A stretch of 46,748 nucleotides of DNA from a bacterium (GTDB lineage Bacteria > Bdellovibrionota_C > UBA2361 > RFPC01), in assembly GCA_030428205.1 (NCBI GenBank), contig JAUIBK010000007.1, positions 1-46,748 on the forward strand, written 5' to 3'. Position numbers and translations under genes: made by a program. The stretch's first letter is position 1. Each line of letters starts with the position of its first letter. Below the pieces are notes generated by a model. It was given only the letters and a program-made list of their open reading frames with translations, ran no database searches and had not been told where the DNA came from. This document shows positions 7,733 through 16,908 of the stretch, piece after piece.

Positions 7733-8251
7733 CTACAGACCGTTTTCCACGTTGACCTCTTCTGCGCCTGAGTCTTCGACGCCTTTTGAAACGGCATCAA
7801 CATCAGAAGAGGGGCAACTGACGACCACTCCAAACTTGTCATAAGAAAAACGAGGATCGTACCCAAGCTTACGAAAGATATTCGGCGTACGCGTTAAGTG
7901 GCATAAGCCAGTCAGCGTTGCGATAGCACCAAAGAGAATCGTACATTCGTATCCGATCACAACAAATCCAGGGATAGAAACGATATCTTTTGCACTTACC
8001 CGTAGTGGGTAGTCGAGCGAGCACATAATCGCGAGAGTAAATCCGGCCGTAATGCCGAAAAGCGCCCCAGCCAGAGTAAACATTCGCACAGGACTTCTTG
8101 AGTCACAGGTAGCGTGTTCAAGGTGGTGGTTTGGCACAGGTGAATACACTTTGTACTCATACCCACTCCCTTTGGCGAACTCTACGGCTGACAGCGCATC
8201 ATCTAAATACGAAAAAACGCCAACTACTGCTTTATCCTTATCACCTTTCAT
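7733..8251 (-). CDS. actD: Alternative complex III subunit ActD (DUF3341)
   Basis: Small membrane subunit of ACIII. The 172-residue product has an N-terminal soluble domain (VVGVFSYLDDALSAVEFAKGSGYEYKVYSPVPNHHLEH), two hydrophobic segments at about 57-77 and 95-115 (FTLAGALFGITAGFTLAIMC and FVVIGYECTILFGAIATLTG), and a C-terminal soluble tail ending in a PSSDVDAV region. This is the DUF3341 layout. It sits between actC and actE in the canonical order, 49 nt after actC. No cofactor motif is expected or seen. Confidence 0.92.
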   Translation of the reverse strand: MKGDKDKAVVGVFSYLDDALSAVEFAKGSGYEYKVYSPVPNHHLEHATCDSRSPVRMFTLAGALFGITAGFTLAIMCSLDYPLRVSAKDIVSIPGFVVIGYECTILFGAIATLTGLCHLTRTPNIFRKLGYDPRFSYDKFGVVVSCPSSDVDAVSKGVEDSGAEEVNVENGL

Positions 8252-8300
8252 AAGCTTATTACGTCCTCTTCGTTCAGCTTCCTTTCGAAATCCACACTTC

Positions 8301-9647
8301 CTAATGATGGCCAGCTGCAGGCTTACGCATTGGGGCAGGCATGATCATCTTAATCTCCGTTATGGCTACTGCAGGGAAGAACTTCAAAAAGAGTGTCATC
8401 CACATACCAAACCAACAAAAAGCACCGATGGTAATTCCTGTCTCAACCCATGAGAAGTTATACCCACCCCACGCCGCCGGGATAAACTCTCGCGAAAGTG
8501 AAGTGAAAATAATATTGAACCGCTCAAGCCACATACCAATATTGATAATGATTGAGAGAATAAAGAGATACGTGATGTTCGTTCGCAGTGGCTTCCACCA
8601 GAGAGACAGTGGCGCGATACAGTTACAAAATGTCATACCCCAAAAAGCTGCTTTAAACTCTCCGAAAGGACGAAACCAGAACTGGTACCGCTCAAAAAGG
8701 TTATTACTATACCAAGCAGTATAAAACTCAGTCACATAGGCATACGTGACGATCCCACTCGTAAGCATAATGAGCTTACTCATGCACTCAAAGTGATCCT
8801 TTGTAACAAGTTTTTCGAGGCCGAAAATAGAACGGAGGGGTATAATGAGCGTGACCACCATAGCCACCCCAGAGAAGATCGCCCCCGCCACGAAGTACGG
8901 CGGAAAGATCGTCGCATGCCACCCAGGCACGTTCCCAACAGCAAAGTCCCAAGATACCACACTGTGAACTGAAACAACGAGCGGAGTAGCAAGAGCGGCA
9001 AAGAGAAGATACGCCGCCTCATAGTGGCTCCAGTTTTTATGGCCACCCGTCCATCCAAGAGAAGTGATCGTATAGAGAAACTTACGGAACTTTGTCTTAG
9101 CAGCATCTCGAGCCGCTGCAATGTCTGGAACAAGTCCAACGATAAAAAATAACGCCGAAACCGTAAAATAAGTTGATACAGCAAAAACGTCCCAAAGAAG
9201 TGGCGACCGGAAGTTTGGCCAGAGCGCCCGCTCGTTTGGATACGGCATCAGCCAGTAAGCAAACCAAGGTCGACCGACGTGAATGAGCGGAAAGAGCCCG
9301 GCTGTCATTACCGCAAAAACTGTCATAGCTTCTGCAAGGCGGTAAATCGGCATACGAAACTTTGCTCGAAAGAGATAAAGAACCGCGGAGATCAACGTTC
9401 CCGAGTGAGCAATACCAACCCAGAATACAAAGTTTGTAATATACACACCCCACATGATCGGGTGTGCGATACCGGCCATCCCCATACCGTGGAGAAGTTG
9501 CTGGCTGAAGCAAAATGCTCCTATAGCTACTCCACTGATACAAAGACCAAGCAGGACGTACCAGCCAACCGTAGGCGGCTCTAACATCTTGAGCACGATA
9601 TCGTTTACATCTTTATACGTTACGTTGTTTTCTTCGGCGCTTTCCAT
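8301..9647 (-). CDS. actC: Alternative complex III subunit ActC (NrfD-like quinol-binding membrane protein)
   Basis: Polytopic membrane subunit of ACIII, related to NrfD/PsrC, and thought in this family to form the quinol site next to ActB. The 448 residues contain roughly ten hydrophobic helices, beginning [21 protein letters not shown]. They include conserved-looking polar stretches such as [33 protein letters not shown] and [38 protein letters not shown] (the latter read from WDFAVG onward in this protein). The start ATG at 9645-9647 is 55 nt after the actB stop. The product ends in a short basic, His-containing tail (RKPAAGHH). Confidence 0.93.
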   Translation of the reverse strand: [448 protein letters not shown]

Positions 9648-9702
9648 AGATCCACTACAAATTGATTACCGGCAAATATCCTTCGTTAAACTCCCTTCCC
9701 CT

Positions 9703-12700
9703 CTATACCTCTCGATAACGCTTACGCTCGAGGTACTGAACAGATGGTTGAGTGTTAATGTGATGGTCTAACACCTTGTACATGCGCTTATCATGCGAGA
9801 GGTGACTTACCGTACTATCCTTATCGTTTAAGTTACCAAACGAAAGCGCTTGGGTAGGACAACCTTGCACACACGCAGGCTGCACTTCACCATCTCTTAC
9901 GAGCCGACCTTCATCCTTGGCCAGATCTTTAGCTTCATTGATGCGCTGAACACAGAAGGTACACTTCTCCATTACCCCAGCAGAACGCTTCGTCACATCG
10001 GGGTTAAGTTGAAGGTTCAACGGCTCAGGGAAGTCGAACTCATACCAGTTATAACGACGCACTTTGTATGTACAGTTATTCGAACAGTAACGAGTTCCCA
10101 CACAACGGTTATATACCATCGCATTGAGCCCCTCTTCATTGTGATACGTCGCGAAAACGGGACACACTGGCTCACAAGGCGCGTTGTTACAGTGCTGACA
10201 CATCATCGGCAAGAAATTCACCTTAAGCTCTTCAGAAGGACCTTCTTCAAAGTAACGCTCAATTCGGAGCCAAGGCATTTCACGCCCTTCGTTCCAAACA
10301 TCTTTTCCTGCCGCCGGAATATTGTTCTCTGCGTAACACGCTGTAATACACGCTGAGCAACCTGTACACGCAGCAAGATCAATCGTGAGAGTCCACTCAT
10401 AAAGTGGGTGCTCGCGCTGCTCGTACATCTGCTTTGGCTCGTGATGACCGTGGTGTCCACCGTGACCGTGATCATCGCCGTGATGGTCGTCAACATACGT
10501 TGAACGAGCCAACTCACGGTCTCCCTGAAAATCAGATCCCTGCACTTTCACAAGTTCTGGGTCACCCCTTCCACGCATGACCTCAACAAGGGCACCTTTG
10601 AGAAGTGCTCCGCCACCAGCATCATGCTCGGCAGAGATAAGGCTCATGACGTTTCCAGCGTGCGCCACCTGGTCAGCATACCGCCCAAGGTGTGCGTGTC
10701 CGTACCCAAGAGGCACCGCAACAACGCCAGGGTGTACGTGATCTGTAACATAAGCAGGAACATTCACTTCCCCGTAGTGGTTTCGCACCACAACAAAGTC
10801 TCCTTGCTTGATACCACGCGACTTTGCCGTATCAGGATGAATCTCAGCCCAAGAATCCCAAACAATCTGTGTTACAGGATCTGGAATCTCGTGAAGCCAC
10901 GGTCTATTTGCAGCTCGTCCATCAAAGCTCTTCACGGACGGGAACGGAAGTAGCATAAGGCCATCTTTAGCGCCCTTGTCACTGACGGCATCTCCATCAA
11001 GAGAGATCTTGTACGCCGCAGAGCTCACCTTTACTCGAGCTCGCTCTTCAAGCTTTGAAGTGTCGTAATACCCACCAGCTTCAAGGGTCTTTCTCCACCA
11101 GTTTTCAAAGGACCCACCAGCAGAAGCTTCATTGTAGATATCTTGCCAACTCGCTTTGACGTACGCCTCATACGAATCAGTACCAAGAGCAGATCCAGCA
11201 CCTTGAGAAAGTGTAAGGAGCGAATCTCCAAACGCACGAGTATCAAACACAGGGGTCATCACCGGCTGAATGAGAGTATTCACTCCTTCATACGGTCGGC
11301 TATCTCCCCAACTCTCTAACGAGTGATGAGAAGGAAGGATAAGATCTGCTAACTGACTTGTTTCATCAAGCAGAGAGGAGAAGCTCACAAGGTAGGGATT
11401 GCCCGACTCAGCGTTTTTCGCCTTCCCTTCTTTTACCGCATAATCAAAGCCATAATCTTTTGGCAGGGTAAAAGATGGGTTTGAGCCGTCAACGAGGACA
11501 AGAGAGAGGTCTCCCTTTTTCATCTTCTTAATAGCAGCACGCACCTTCTTCATTGAAGTCTTCGGCTTGCGCATTGAGGAGATGTTGACCGTGCTTCCAA
11601 CGTTAGAAAGGATAAGGTTCATGAAGTGCGTTACTGCCATAAGTGAAACTGCACTTGAGCCACTCGCAGCACTTCCACCAGCAACAACAAGAGAGTGCTT
11701 AGCTTTGCTGAGGCGCTCTGCAACGAGCAGGATTTTCTCCTCTGGCACCTCTGAATCCTTTGAAGCTTCAGCAAGCGAAACACCTCGAACCATGCTCTTA
11801 ATATTGGAGAGCACGTCACCAGCAAGGTTCTTTCCAAGCCCCCTATCAACAAGCGCTTTGAGCACACCTAGTGCAAGCGCAAGCTCTGAGCCTGGCTTAT
11901 TTCGTAGCCATGCATCTGCATTCGCTGCAGTGAGCGACAATCGTGGTTCGACATGAAAGACTTTGACTGGATGCTCGCGACGACGCCCGTCGGCCCAACC
12001 GCGCGCAAATTCTACAGGGGAGACCCAGGTCTCAAGAAAATCTGCACCAAAGTTTAAGACCACATCAGCTTTATCAAAACGGTAACGTGGAATTCCGTAC
12101 GTTCCAAAAACAAGCTCGGATGCTTCAGCCAACGCAACAGGCTGCAAAGAGTCATACGTTACATGATCAGCTCGAAAGCTTTTTGAGAATTCACCGAGAA
12201 GCTCGTCCATGGCACCAGTGTGTTCACCAGTAACAACGCCAACTTTTCCTTTGGAGGCTTTCAGGGCTGTGGCCACACGTTTATACGCTTCTTCCCACGA
12301 GATCGGTCGGAACTTTGATTCGCCTGCTACCCTCTCAAGTGGCTGGCGGACGCGATCGGGGTCATACAACCCTTGAAGCGCTGATTGACCAAGCGAACAC
12401 AAACCACCGCGGTTAAGCGGATTCTCGCCGTTACCTTCAATCTTGACAGCTCGACCTTCACGAGTACGAACAGAAATACCGCACCCTGCAGAACACTCCG
12501 TGCACGTTGACCGGTACCATACAGCGGTGCCGGGGATGGCGTCGTCTTGCCCCTTAACGTTGGGATAAACTTTCTGCTTTACGTTATCGGCACAACCAGC
12601 AACCCCAGCAGCAGACGCTGCTCCAAGCACCTTGAGAAACGATCGCCGGCTCATCGAACCATCGGCAGACTTATTTGAATTAATTTGGACTAAACCGCTA

Positions 12701-12717
12701 TCCATCAACTCGCTCAT
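9703..12717 (-). CDS. actB: Alternative complex III subunit ActB (Tat-exported iron-sulfur protein)
   Basis: The 1004-residue periplasm-facing electron-transfer subunit of ACIII. It starts with a Tat signal (SRRSFLK, residues 23-29) and lipobox-like VAGC (Cys42), so it may be a Tat lipoprotein. The first two thirds resemble molybdopterin oxidoreductases, with an N-terminal C-x2-C-x3-C cluster motif and a later Cys in GGLCSLGQ. The C-terminal third is a four-cluster ferredoxin domain: CTGCSACITACYAENN, CQHCNNAPCEPVCPV, CVGTRYCSNNC, CTFCVQRI and CVQGCP. Between them, about residues 741-759, is a His-rich linker (HHGDDHGHGGHHGHH). ATG with AGGAG six bases upstream. In studied ACIII the first domain lacks molybdenum; whether its Cys motif holds a cluster here is open. 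Confidence 0.95.
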   Translation of the reverse strand: MSELMDSGLVQINSNKSADGSMSRRSFLKVLGAASAAGVAGCADNVKQKVYPNVKGQDDAIPGTAVWYRSTCTECSAGCGISVRTREGRAVKIEGNGENPLNRGGLCSLGQSALQGLYDPDRVRQPLERVAGESKFRPISWEEAYKRVATALKASKGKVGVVTGEHTGAMDELLGEFSKSFRADHVTYDSLQPVALAEASELVFGTYGIPRYRFDKADVVLNFGADFLETWVSPVEFARGWADGRRREHPVKVFHVEPRLSLTAANADAWLRNKPGSELALALGVLKALVDRGLGKNLAGDVLSNIKSMVRGVSLAEASKDSEVPEEKILLVAERLSKAKHSLVVAGGSAASGSSAVSLMAVTHFMNLILSNVGSTVNISSMRKPKTSMKKVRAAIKKMKKGDLSLVLVDGSNPSFTLPKDYGFDYAVKEGKAKNAESGNPYLVSFSSLLDETSQLADLILPSHHSLESWGDSRPYEGVNTLIQPVMTPVFDTRAFGDSLLTLSQGAGSALGTDSYEAYVKASWQDIYNEASAGGSFENWWRKTLEAGGYYDTSKLEERARVKVSSAAYKISLDGDAVSDKGAKDGLMLLPFPSVKSFDGRAANRPWLHEIPDPVTQIVWDSWAEIHPDTAKSRGIKQGDFVVVRNHYGEVNVPAYVTDHVHPGVVAVPLGYGHAHLGRYADQVAHAGNVMSLISAEHDAGGGALLKGALVEVMRGRGDPELVKVQGSDFQGDRELARSTYVDDHHGDDHGHGGHHGHHEPKQMYEQREHPLYEWTLTIDLAACTGCSACITACYAENNIPAAGKDVWNEGREMPWLRIERYFEEGPSEELKVNFLPMMCQHCNNAPCEPVCPVFATYHNEEGLNAMVYNRCVGTRYCSNNCTYKVRRYNWYEFDFPEPLNLQLNPDVTKRSAGVMEKCTFCVQRINEAKDLAKDEGRLVRDGEVQPACVQGCPTQALSFGNLNDKDSTVSHLSHDKRMYKVLDHHINTQPSVQYLERKRYREV
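10441..10496 (-). other. His/Asp/Gly-rich linker within actB
   Basis: This coding segment specifies a run of about 18 residues made almost only of His, Asp and Gly, placed between the molybdopterin-like domain and the ferredoxin-like domain of ActB. It could bind metal or be a flexible hinge; the sequence cannot decide. Confidence 0.75.
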
Positions 12718-12782
12718 GAGACTCCTTCAACTTGAGTAGTGACCACACGTGGCACAATTCATTAGCAGCGTAAAACAGGCAC

Positions 12783-13463
12783 CTAATAGTGGCAGGTTAA
12801 ACAATCTATGCTCGTTCCTTCCTCTCGGTGACAACTTAAACACCACCCCATCTTCATTGATGAAACTCTTTCAACTTTTTCCATCTCGGGCACTTGACCG
12901 TGACAAGAGTGACAACTCACTCCCGCTTTTACGTGCCGTTTGTGATTAAACTTCACATGATTTGGCATAACGTGAACTCGTTCCCACGGAATCGGCTCAC
13001 CGCTTTCCCAATACTCAGAGAGTTTCGCTATCTCTTTTTGCTGCCACTCCTCACGCCCCTTTACGAGTGTGCCGTGACACCCCATGCACGTTTCCACTTC
13101 AGGAATCGCCGCAAAACTCGACTTGGTGACAGACCAGTGACAATACTGACACTCCATGCGATTCCCCTGCACATGAGTCACATGACTAAATGCAATAGGT
13201 TGTTCGGGAGTGTAGCCCTTGGCCCGCTCCTCGGGTCCAAAGTAATGAAAGTGATCGATGAGGTTGAGGTCCCACAACGCAGCCTGGCCGTCATTCCAGA
13301 CACCAGTACGCTTTCCTACTTCCGGGTATTCAGCAAAAACTGACGAACCACTTTTTGCGTTACCTGATTCGGCAAGTAAGCGGCTGTCGCTACTTGTACC
13401 GTTGAGAAGGAAGAAAAATGAGAGCCCAACAAACAACAGAAGAATGAATGCCTTACGAACCAC
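12783..13463 (-). CDS. actA: Alternative complex III subunit ActA (pentahaem cytochrome c)
   Basis: Membrane-anchored multihaem cytochrome of ACIII. The 226-residue product has an N-terminal hydrophobic anchor (KAFILLLFVGLSFFFLLNG) and exactly five CXXCH motifs (CQYCH, CMGCH, CHSCH, CLSCH, CLTCH), the last at the extreme C-terminus. Extra histidines (FSHVTHVQ, FNHKRHVKAG) suit bis-His ligation. The start is GTG at 13461-13463 with an AGAGAG-type ribosome binding site; no nearby ATG fits. First gene of the act operon, preceded by 707 bp that should contain its promoter, and followed by actB after 65 nt. Confidence 0.94.
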   Translation of the reverse strand: MVRKAFILLLFVGLSFFFLLNGTSSDSRLLAESGNAKSGSSVFAEYPEVGKRTGVWNDGQAALWDLNLIDHFHYFGPEERAKGYTPEQPIAFSHVTHVQGNRMECQYCHWSVTKSSFAAIPEVETCMGCHGTLVKGREEWQQKEIAKLSEYWESGEPIPWERVHVMPNHVKFNHKRHVKAGVSCHSCHGQVPEMEKVERVSSMKMGWCLSCHREEGTSIDCLTCHY

Positions 13464-13816
13464 TGATTAACTCTCTTAAATGTATAGATATCCGCATGAA
13501 AAAATTTCACGCAGCAAACACATATATATGCGGTCTGTGTCCGGTTTCGAACGAGCTTCAAACGACACTAAAAATAGAGGTTTGATGAAGAAACAAACAA
13601 GACACCGCTTTTTTTCTATACGAATGGAGGCCGTTCTTCAAGGTAGGAGGTAGGATAGGTGAGTTAAATAACTATGTTTTACTAGGCAAGATTAGGGCCG
13701 AGCTGTGGATAACTTTTGGAGTGAGTTGGAAAGGGCGTAAAAGATAGGAGCTTGCATTTAGCATTGTATTGCTTGATATGCAATGCAATCACATGTCACC
13801 CCAAACCTACCGCCCT

Positions 13817-14147
13817 CTCTTGCACTTGCTCTTCATCTTGCTCTTGCTCTTACGACGCTAAAGGTTGGAGCAGATCTAGGCCTATAAGAAGAGAAAGCAG
13901 CTTGAGACCCATAAGGTGATGTTTGTTAAACACAGGAACCCTATCCAGGATTTAAGCTTCTCCTTCTTGATCTGACTCCGCCTGGGTACACATTTATAAC
14001 GCGAAGTACGCGAGGTACGCGAAGATCGACTCTCTTCGCGTACTTCGCGTTATAAAACTTTACCGTGATATCTGCATAAACTATGAGATTGCCCCTTACC
14101 CGCATCCTGCTCCAAGTCTTGAGCAAGATGAAGAGCAAGTGCAAGAG
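13817..14147. repeat. 27-bp inverted repeat enclosing about 280 bp
   Basis: Positions 13817-13843 are the exact reverse complement of 14121-14147. The left copy continues as six degenerate tandem hexamers (CTCTTG, CACTTG, CTCTTC, ATCTTG, CTCTTG, CTCTTA). The enclosed DNA has no gene but contains a second palindrome. I see no flanking target duplication. Confidence 0.85.
13994..14055. repeat. CGCGAAG-phrase hairpin upstream of the act operon (3 + 2 units)
   Basis: The left arm has TTATAA and three units (CGCGAAG, CGCGAGG, CGCGAAG) joined by TA. The right arm 14034-14055 has two CTTCGCG units and TTATAA. The right arm is the exact reverse complement of the left arm at 5807-5828, so the two elements are inverted copies on either side of actABCDEF. 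It lies downstream of nadB and may end the aromatic operon. Confidence 0.9.
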
Positions 14148-14170
14148 TAAGAGTTATTTTGAGGGGGATA

Positions 14171-15757
14171 TTATTTGGGGGTGGATGGAGACATAATCGT
14201 ATCAACCACCTCCTGAGCCAACTCAGGATGATCAATAGTATAATGCAACCCTCGGCTCTCTTTACGAGCCATTGCAGAACGGATTACAAGTTTAGCAACA
14301 AGATTAAGATTTCTTAATTCGAGAAGATCTGTCGTAACAATAAAGTTCCAGTAATACTCTTCAATCTCATCTTCAATAACTTTATTACGACGCACTGCAC
14401 GCTCAAGCCTACGATCGCTTCGCACAATACCTACATAGTTCCACATCAGCCGACGGATCTCATCCCAGTTTTGTGTGATAACAACCTGCTCATCACTATT
14501 GACGGCTGAGCCTGAGTCCCACTCAGCTGGTTGGACTTCAGGCACCTCTTTCATAAAGTTCTTTAACGAATCTTCCGCCGCACGCTTTGCAAACACCAAC
14601 CCCTCAACAAGAGAATTTGAAGCAAGCCTATTTGCTCCATGAAGCCCCGTACATGCGACTTCGCCTGCAACATAGAGGTCTTCAATTTTCGTTCGTCCAA
14701 ATTCGTCAGAAACAACCCCCCCACAACAATAATGAGCGGCAGGAACGACTGGTATAGGCTCTCGACTAACATCATAGCCATACTCCAAGCACCGCTTATA
14801 TATAGAGGGAAAATGCTCTTGGACAAACTCAGGAGATTTATGCGTCATATCGAGCATGACATACTCTTCCCCGTGCTTTTTCATTTCATAGTCTATCGCA
14901 CGGGCAACAATATCACGTGGAGCAAGCTCAGCTTTGTCGTGATAATTCGGCATAAAACGTTCACCATTTGTACGGTGAAGCGTTGCTCCTTCACCTCTCA
15001 TAGCTTCAGTAATAAGGAAGTTCTTTGCCTTTGGATGAAAGAGGCATGTGGGATGAAACTGGTAAAATTCCATATTCGCTACTGGCACTCCTGCTCGGTA
15101 GCACATCGCTATGCCGTCACCAGTAGCCACATCTGGATTTGAGGTGTAGAGATACACCTTTCCGGCTCCACCAGTAGCAACAAGCACCTTGCCTGCAAGG
15201 TACGGTACAATCTTTCCACTTTGATCGAGCACATAGGCTCCAAGCACTCTATTAGGCTTGTTCTCGCCAACACCACACTTATGAGTAGTGAGAAGATCAA
15301 TAGCAAAGCAATGAGGAATAAAATGGATATTGGGGTGCGCCTCCGCTCGTTCAAGGAGCGCTTGTAAGATAGCCATCCCTGTTGCATCCGCTGCGTGGTA
15401 AATACGTCGGTGAGAGTGTCCGCCCTCTTGGTGGAGATGGTACGCAGCACCATCTCGGTCGAACTCAGTTCCCCTTTCAATCAAGCGGTAGATACACCCT
15501 GGCCCTTCAGTTACTACAAGCTCAACGATATCTCGTTTACAGAGACCGGCTCCAGCAATGAGGGTGTCTTCTATATGCTCTCGATAAGAGTCTGTCTCTT
15601 CGCTTACTGCTGCTATACCACCTTGAGCTCTCGCTGTAGATGAGGTTAGCACGTCTTTTTTAAAGAGAACGGCGACCTCCCCTCGGTCTGCGACCTCTAG
15701 GGCGTACGAGAGCCCAGCAATTCCACCGCCAATCACAAGGAAATCAAAACGCTCCAT
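14171..15757 (-). CDS. nadB: L-aspartate oxidase
   Basis: FAD enzyme that oxidises aspartate to iminoaspartate, the first step of de novo NAD synthesis. The 528-residue product starts [33 protein letters not shown] (Rossmann FAD site) and carries the succinate-dehydrogenase/NadB blocks STARAQGGIAAV, HLHQEGGHSHRRIYHAADATGMAI, EFYQFHPTCL, EAMRGEGA, PRDIVARAIDYEMK and GLHGANRLASNSLVEGLVF. It is the last gene of the aromatic cluster: its ATG shares the A of the aroC stop (TAATG), so it is translationally coupled to chorismate synthase. nadA and nadC are not in the window. NAD(P)H supports AroE, but the reason for the linkage is only a guess. Confidence 0.96.
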   Translation of the reverse strand: MERFDFLVIGGGIAGLSYALEVADRGEVAVLFKKDVLTSSTARAQGGIAAVSEETDSYREHIEDTLIAGAGLCKRDIVELVVTEGPGCIYRLIERGTEFDRDGAAYHLHQEGGHSHRRIYHAADATGMAILQALLERAEAHPNIHFIPHCFAIDLLTTHKCGVGENKPNRVLGAYVLDQSGKIVPYLAGKVLVATGGAGKVYLYTSNPDVATGDGIAMCYRAGVPVANMEFYQFHPTCLFHPKAKNFLITEAMRGEGATLHRTNGERFMPNYHDKAELAPRDIVARAIDYEMKKHGEEYVMLDMTHKSPEFVQEHFPSIYKRCLEYGYDVSREPIPVVPAAHYCCGGVVSDEFGRTKIEDLYVAGEVACTGLHGANRLASNSLVEGLVFAKRAAEDSLKNFMKEVPEVQPAEWDSGSAVNSDEQVVITQNWDEIRRLMWNYVGIVRSDRRLERAVRRNKVIEDEIEEYYWNFIVTTDLLELRNLNLVAKLVIRSAMARKESRGLHYTIDHPELAQEVVDTIMSPSTPK

Positions 15758-16848
15758 TATCCGTCTCCTGTTTGACCACGGTGACGGAGGTAGTGGTCCA
15801 TAAGCACGAGCGCTGTCATCGCTTCAACAATAGGCACAGCACGAGGAAGCACACACGGATCGTGCCGACCTTTTGCCGCAAGGGTAGTCTTCTTTTTCGT
15901 TGAGGTAACAGTCGATTGCTCTTTTTGGATAGTAGAAGTCGGCTTAAAGGCCACGCGAAAATAAATGGTCTCCCCTGAAGAGATTCCTCCAAGCACTCCT
16001 CCTGCATTATTCGTAGAGGCTCGCACATCTCCTTTATCATCAAGTTCAAAAGGATCGTTATGTTCACTTCCCTTGAGAGACACTCCTGAGAAACCAGAGC
16101 CAATTTCAAACCCTTTAACCGCATTAATACTCACCATAGCTTTAGCAAGATCGGCGTGAAGCTTATCAAAAACAGGCTCTCCGAGACCGACAGGTACACC
16201 ACGCGCAGTACACAACACCACTCCACCAAGGGAGTCTCCCTCGTCGCGCACTGCATCGATAAGGGAGATCATCTCCTTGGCCTTCGTCTTGTCAGGACAA
16301 CGAATAGGTGTGGCTTCGACCTCCGCCCGCGTAAATGTATCTGGGCAAATCTCTGCTGTAAGAGTCCCAACCTGCGAAACACATCCGACGATATCAACAC
16401 CAAGCTTTTCCCGGAGAAACTTACGTGCGACAGCCCCTGCCGCAACACGAGCAAGCGTTTCACGAGCCGAAGAGCGCCCTCCCCCTCTCCAATCACGCAG
16501 CCCGTATTTTTGCTCATACGTATAATCAGCGTGCGAAGGACGGTACGTATCTTTCATCTCTTCGTAATCCGCAGAGCGCGCATCTTTGTTATTCGCCATT
16601 AAGGCAATCGGCGTCCCCGTTGTTTGCCCTTCAAAAACTCCAGAGAGGATTTCAATCGTGTCACTCTCCTTTCGAGGCGTTGTAATATCACTCTGGCCCG
16701 GACGGCGTCTATCGAGTTCTTCTTGAATATCTTTTTCAGTAATCTCAAGGCCTGGAGGACACCCGTCAATCACACACCCAACGGCACCACCGTGTGATTC
16801 ACCGAACGAAGTTATCCGAAACTGTTTACCAAAACTATTTCCTGGCAT
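15757..16848 (-). CDS. aroC: Chorismate synthase
   Basis: Last step of the shikimate pathway: 5-enolpyruvylshikimate-3-phosphate to chorismate, needing reduced FMN. The 363-residue product begins [36 protein letters not shown], the family signature, and contains [38 protein letters not shown] and [16 protein letters not shown]. The C-terminus has [17 protein letters not shown]. It is separated from aroD by 166 bp holding a 30-bp hairpin, the largest gap in the aromatic cluster, and it overlaps nadB by one base. Confidence 0.97.
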   Translation of the reverse strand: MPGNSFGKQFRITSFGESHGGAVGCVIDGCPPGLEITEKDIQEELDRRRPGQSDITTPRKESDTIEILSGVFEGQTTGTPIALMANNKDARSADYEEMKDTYRPSHADYTYEQKYGLRDWRGGGRSSARETLARVAAGAVARKFLREKLGVDIVGCVSQVGTLTAEICPDTFTRAEVEATPIRCPDKTKAKEMISLIDAVRDEGDSLGGVVLCTARGVPVGLGEPVFDKLHADLAKAMVSINAVKGFEIGSGFSGVSLKGSEHNDPFELDDKGDVRASTNNAGGVLGGISSGETIYFRVAFKPTSTIQKEQSTVTSTKKKTTLAAKGRHDPCVLPRAVPIVEAMTALVLMDHYLRHRGQTGDG

Positions 16849-16908
16849 GGGCTTAACTCTAACTTAATAAAATGATGTAGTTCAGAGAAACACTTGAGCT
16901 TTCCGTTG

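Larger units (their letters stand above)
13464..14170. other. 707-bp spacer between nadB and the act operon, with nested inverted repeats
   Basis: No credible gene. Next to actA it is A+T-rich and should hold the act promoter, which I could not pin down. Further out are a small imperfect hairpin (13761-13789), an outer inverted repeat (13817-13843 with 14121-14147) and, inside that, the CGCGAAG hairpin at 13994-14055. Confidence 0.6.

Noticed and set aside
13817..14147. MITE or insertion-sequence remnant
   Set aside because: Terminal inverted repeats are present, but there is no target duplication, no transposase remnant and no second copy in the window, so it is kept only as a repeat.
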